Of a DNA stretch of 30,984 bases, positions 27,976-30,984 are shown piece by piece. The stretch is from a virus: positions 1 through 30,984 of IMG/VR virus record IMGVR_UViG_3300034374_001689; one strand, given 5' to 3'. A program made the translations under genes and the position numbers. Below the pieces are notes generated by a model. The model was not told the origin of the DNA. It ran no database searches and saw only the letters and a list, made by a program, of their open reading frames with translations. The stretch's first letter is position 1. Every line of letters begins with the position of its first letter.

Positions 27976-28578
27976 TTAGAAAAGTTCGTCGTCATCAGTC
28001 GGCGCGGGGTCCGACTGAGGCGCGGGGTCTTCAGCGGGGGAGGAATCGCCGAAAACGCCTGGGTCATCAACCCATGACACGATTTTCCAAACGGGTACCT
28101 TAAATCTCCGGTCATTATTTTTAGTTGTAATGGTTTCTAATTTAGGAACTTCAATCACCGGCAGCTTACCAGCGTTTGCTCCACGCTCTGCCTCATACTT
28201 ATTGTGAAGCGCTTCCATAGTGCGGACAACGGTTTTGGCGCTACTGGAAAAAACACGCATGCCAAGCGTTTTATTATAAAGGCGAACGCGAAAAGCCTTC
28301 TTGTGATCCTCTGTCGGCTGCGCTGGCTTCTTTTCACCAATACGCACCATGACAAAATCTGGAGCGCCAGAAGCAAAAGACAGCCAACCAACCTCAATAT
28401 TCTCAAGGTCCATGATGAACTTGAACGGAAGCTCTTGCTCAACGATATCCGATTTCCAAGTGCCATCAGCTTGCTGCTCTCGATTAACGGCCAGAAACTC
28501 ACCAGACGTCGCATTAAACTTAATGATCGGCAAAATATCTCCACCCGAAGGGGCATCAATTTCCAATCCCAATGACAT
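27976..28578 (-). CDS. Putative phage single-stranded-DNA-binding protein (200 aa)
   Basis: The body (SGGDILPIIKFNATSGEFLAVNREQQADGTWKSDIVEQELPFKFIMDLENIEVGWLSFASGAPDFVMVRIGEKKPAQPTEDHKKAFRVRLYN) is a beta-rich family I associate with replication modules of alphaproteobacterial phages. The C-terminal PAEDPAPQSDPAPTDDDELF is an acidic, disordered tail ending in Phe, as in T7 gp2.5 and bacterial SSB. It directly precedes the primase-helicase and follows a resolvase. I infer ssDNA binding. The ATG at 28578 has AAAGGA 7 bases upstream, while an ATG at 28584 is too close to it. The start overlaps the previous gene by 23 bases. Confidence 0.75.
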   Translation of the reverse strand: MSLGLEIDAPSGGDILPIIKFNATSGEFLAVNREQQADGTWKSDIVEQELPFKFIMDLENIEVGWLSFASGAPDFVMVRIGEKKPAQPTEDHKKAFRVRLYNKTLGMRVFSSSAKTVVRTMEALHNKYEAERGANAGKLPVIEVPKLETITTKNNDRRFKVPVWKIVSWVDDPGVFGDSSPAEDPAPQSDPAPTDDDELF

Positions 28579-29020
28579 TTTCATTCCTTTCTATACAAGG
28601 GTTGCCCGACGCGAGTATTTCTCGCGCAATCATGCAATACGCCTCAAACGTAACGTCCGCGTTGTATTGCCATCCATAATCATCTTTTCCACCAGACATC
28701 ACCACAAAAGCAGCAACTGGCACGCGGCAGATGATAGGCCGTCGATCAAAGCGATAAATTAAACTTGGAAGCAACCCGGCAGCACGGGCAGCAGAACACG
28801 CCTGGTCCCACCAAGAATCCTTGGCAAGATACCCATCCGCATATCGCTTGCACTCAATCGTAAATGGAAACGTACCGTCGCACGGTACGAGATCACCTAG
28901 ATCAGACTGGCGATATTGCTCAATCTCTCGCTTAAACTTAATGCCCAACTCATCAAGCAAAAGACCAGCGACTTCCCGCTCAAATGCAGCACCCTTGTGC
29001 CGCCCGCCGCCAAGTCGCAT
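28556..29020 (-). CDS. PDDEXK nuclease, Holliday-junction-resolvase-like (154 aa)
   Basis: The opening RHKGAAFEREVAGLLLDELGIKFKREIEQYRQSDLGDLVPCDGTFPFTIECKRYADGY has the PDDEXK arrangement: Glu14, Asp43, Glu56-x-Lys58. The order and spacing resemble Hjc/phage resolvases and T7 gp3-type endonucleases. It would cleave branched DNA to resolve recombination or replication intermediates before packaging. The start at ATG 29020 overlaps the TGA of the RHH gene. A GTG at 29023 is an alternative. The neighbours are SSB-like and primase-helicase. Confidence 0.85.
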   Translation of the reverse strand: MRLGGGRHKGAAFEREVAGLLLDELGIKFKREIEQYRQSDLGDLVPCDGTFPFTIECKRYADGYLAKDSWWDQACSAARAAGLLPSLIYRFDRRPIICRVPVAAFVVMSGGKDDYGWQYNADVTFEAYCMIAREILASGNPCIERNENVIGIGN

Positions 29021-29214
29021 CACACCTGCTCACGAGCAGCCGCAACCACGCGGTCCAAATCATCAGATGTGTGATGACCCCGCCTCTTCAACTCATGGTT
29101 CAAAATATCATCCGCAATAGATGACATCGAGCCATAACGCGCACGTTCCGCCTCAGCGCGAAGCATCTCGCGTGTATCCTCTTTCAATCGCAACGTCATG
29201 CCCTTCACGTTCAT
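29020..29214 (-). CDS. Ribbon-helix-helix-like small DNA-binding protein (64 aa)
   Basis: A short beta-strand (GMTLRLKEDTREML) is followed by two helices (LRAEAERARYGSMSSIADDILNHELKRRG). This is the Arc/CopG ribbon-helix-helix pattern, with the conserved turn GSMSS. A C-terminal helix follows (DDLDRVVAAAREQV). It would bind DNA as a dimer and may regulate phage transcription. The 18-bp palindrome at 21702-21719 is one possible target, which is speculative. A TTAGGAGT ribosome binding site precedes the ATG at 29214. Confidence 0.78.
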   Translation of the reverse strand: MNVKGMTLRLKEDTREMLRAEAERARYGSMSSIADDILNHELKRRGHHTSDDLDRVVAAAREQV

Positions 29215-29222
29215 ATCAACTC

Positions 29223-30782
29223 CTAAGCAAAAACATCAAAATCCGCAGCCGCTGTATGCTGCTTAAACATCGGTCTGCCATTTGGGTTCCTGGTCAAAGC
29301 TCGATGCTCACCACCACCCAACATAAGATACCCATAAGCATCCCCAACGTGAGAATGCTCATTCTTATTCGGCGCGTCCCGAAATCGCTCCTGACCACCA
29401 CCCATCGCAACGCGCTTAAAATGATAGCCGCCAGCAAGCGATTTACGGACCCTATTACAATCCTGACTGATAAGCAACCCCGGTTTGCCATCAATTAAAC
29501 GGTTCATTGGCATTGCCCCAGCTTCACGACGCACTTTAAAATCATTAGTCGCGGTGGGCTGGGCGCGAAGCCCTAGAGTGCGCAAGTGGTCAAATGACGT
29601 GACTTCAAAAATTTCATCACGCTTTCCACCAGCAGGGTCGCCCCATAACATAACCTCAGATTTCGGGAACTTACTCTGAATATCCGAAATCAAATGATGA
29701 GCAAACCGCTCCAAGCCCATATCAAACGCAACCAACTCATGCAAAATATGCCAGCGCCCATTAGGCATCTTCTGTCCAAACACAGCGGCAGGCGTTAAGC
29801 CAAAGTCCAAACCAATATGCAATGGATAGCCCGGCTCATACTCAACGTCATGCGCCATCAAACTATCAACGTACTCCGGCCAAACAGGCTTGCCGTCTTG
29901 AACATAAACATACTGAGCGCCCGCATAACACTGAATCCAATCCAGTGTCTTGCCAGCCAACTGCTGCTCATAATAACCAACAGGCAAATTATTCGTATTC
30001 TCCGCAAGCGGGTTCATCACCCAATACTGACCCGCCGCAAAAATCGAATCCTCATGCTCCTTGGTCGCTTCCTTAACGCCACCAGGCTGCTTGTAAAACT
30101 TCCAAGGATAACGACCCTTAACAGGGTTCTTCTCAGCCAAATTACACCACCAATGGTCACTATCCATTGGGTTGGTACTCATCCAAACACCACGCCACGG
30201 ACAACCACCATGCTTCTTCGTTGGGTAACGGCCAACACGAGACGTCAAACCATCGACAACCGCTTTCGGCAACTCTCGCGCCTCATCAATAAACCCACCC
30301 GTCAACTCAAGCGATAGCAGCTTGCGGACATCACGCGGCTGGTCCAACGCTAAAAAAATAACCTCACAATCCAAACCCGGCGCGCCATCACGAGGAGGCA
30401 ACTTAATATGATGCGTAATAGGAGGACTCCAACGCATCTCCCCCCAAACAGACTCAGGGAATATCTCCTGCCACGTCTTGATCGTCGTCGTCCGCAATTC
30501 CGGATAACTGTTGCGGATGACTGCAAATCTGGAATACCTGATTGAGTTCTCTGGCGATGGTGGCTGCTTCACCGCCCTCAGCATAACTTCGGCCAAACTC
30601 GCATACGTCTTGCCAGAACCTACCGGCCCCATCAAACCACGCACAAATGAATCGTCGTTTAAAAACTTCCATACCGTAGGGCTTTCACTAAAATCCAAGT
30701 TTAACCCAGTTAATGCCTCAGTGTTGCCGCCACGACGACGGCGACGAGGCGAACGATCCGTCGCGCGACTACTCCTCGCCAT
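29223..30782 (-). CDS. terL: Terminase large subunit (519 aa)
   Basis: The ATPase domain has Walker A GPVGSGKT (about 52-59) and Walker B GGFIDEARE (163-170). The nuclease domain has IGLDFG (Asp326), WGDPAGG (Asp382) and HVGDAYG (Asp481), the metal-binding Asp residues of the RNase H-like fold. The motor packages DNA through the portal and makes the headful or site-specific cuts. An Arg-rich N-terminus (ATDRSPRRRRRGG) precedes the ATPase. The ATG at 30782 overlaps the TGA of the upstream gene (TGATG). It is the first complete gene of the leftward operon in the window. Confidence 0.95.
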   Translation of the reverse strand: MARSSRATDRSPRRRRRGGNTEALTGLNLDFSESPTVWKFLNDDSFVRGLMGPVGSGKTYASLAEVMLRAVKQPPSPENSIRYSRFAVIRNSYPELRTTTIKTWQEIFPESVWGEMRWSPPITHHIKLPPRDGAPGLDCEVIFLALDQPRDVRKLLSLELTGGFIDEARELPKAVVDGLTSRVGRYPTKKHGGCPWRGVWMSTNPMDSDHWWCNLAEKNPVKGRYPWKFYKQPGGVKEATKEHEDSIFAAGQYWVMNPLAENTNNLPVGYYEQQLAGKTLDWIQCYAGAQYVYVQDGKPVWPEYVDSLMAHDVEYEPGYPLHIGLDFGLTPAAVFGQKMPNGRWHILHELVAFDMGLERFAHHLISDIQSKFPKSEVMLWGDPAGGKRDEIFEVTSFDHLRTLGLRAQPTATNDFKVRREAGAMPMNRLIDGKPGLLISQDCNRVRKSLAGGYHFKRVAMGGGQERFRDAPNKNEHSHVGDAYGYLMLGGGEHRALTRNPNGRPMFKQHTAAADFDVFA

Positions 30783-30984
30783 CACTTATCCCCAAACATA
30801 GCCATCCTCAAGCGCGCGACAAAAAGAGACTGCTCCGCAGTGGGTGCGCCCGCGCTCGTGTCATTACTCAAAAGACGAGCGGCTACGGTTGCCATTCTTT
30901 CTGACTTCGAAGCGCTTCGATATGTTGTCGTATCAAGAAATTGCTCTTGCTGTTTGGTTAGGGCGAAATCAGGCGCGTATTCCT
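30782..30984 (-). CDS. 3' end of an unknown gene, possibly terminase small subunit (partial)
   Basis: An open frame enters from the right edge and ends in TGA 30782-30784, coupled to the large terminase start. The visible C-terminal part reads EYAPDFALTKQQEQFLDTTTYRSASKSERMATVAARLLSNDTSAGAPTAEQSLFVARLRMAMFGDK. It is charged and helical, with no clear motif. A small terminase subunit is inferred only from the position upstream of terL. Confidence 0.55.
   Translation of the reverse strand, partial: EYAPDFALTKQQEQFLDTTTYRSASKSERMATVAARLLSNDTSAGAPTAEQSLFVARLRMAMFGDK

Overview
The window is part of the genome of a tailed bacteriophage with a short, podovirus-type tail. The evidence is a linked set of podovirus morphogenesis genes: head-tail connector portal, scaffold, major capsid protein, two tail-tubular proteins, three or four internal virion proteins, a fibre with a T7-type N-terminus, and a T7 gp13-like protein. 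Composition is near 50 % GC. Several families (3TM holin of the gene-transfer-agent type, recombinase, secreted Cys protein) are, from memory, frequent in alphaproteobacterial phages, so an alphaproteobacterial host is my guess, not something the sequence proves. No phage RNA polymerase or DNA polymerase gene lies in the window. No tRNA gene or CRISPR array was seen.

Layout. Positions 1-245 are an AT-rich non-coding leader with a TTGACA promoter-like site. Positions 246-5991 form a rightward (+) block of tightly packed small genes: early unknowns, two single-TM microproteins, a 215-aa serine recombinase, a YqaJ-type exonuclease, a protein ending in an SSB-like DDPIPF tail, Cys-rich proteins, a DnaJ-type zinc-repeat protein and a truncated PAPS-reductase-family gene. 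Everything from 6138 to the right end is transcribed leftward (-). In order of transcription: the end of a gene cut by the window (possible small terminase), large terminase, RHH protein, PDDEXK resolvase, SSB-like protein, primase-helicase, gp13-like protein, two paralogous small proteins, four tiny basic proteins, portal, Bbp19-like protein, scaffold, strong terminator, promoter with palindrome, capsid protein, small head protein, tail tubular A and B, internal virion proteins, tail fibre and accessory fibre, then a lysis region (coiled-coil membrane protein, secreted Cys protein, lipoprotein, metallophosphoesterase, M15 peptidase, 3TM holin, small unknown).

How it fits together. The + block looks like early functions plus a homologous-recombination module (exonuclease and a partner with an SSB-like tail) and a site-specific recombinase that suggests a temperate or formerly temperate lifestyle. 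The - block makes packaging, replication and virion proteins. It is unusual that the replication genes sit between the large terminase and the portal. The best candidates for new biology are the SSB-tail mimic, the stop-codon hairpins and reused leader sequence of the early genes, the capsid promoter with its 18-bp palindrome, two in-frame amber codons, and a metallophosphoesterase with a DNA-binding-like N-terminus embedded in the lysis cassette.
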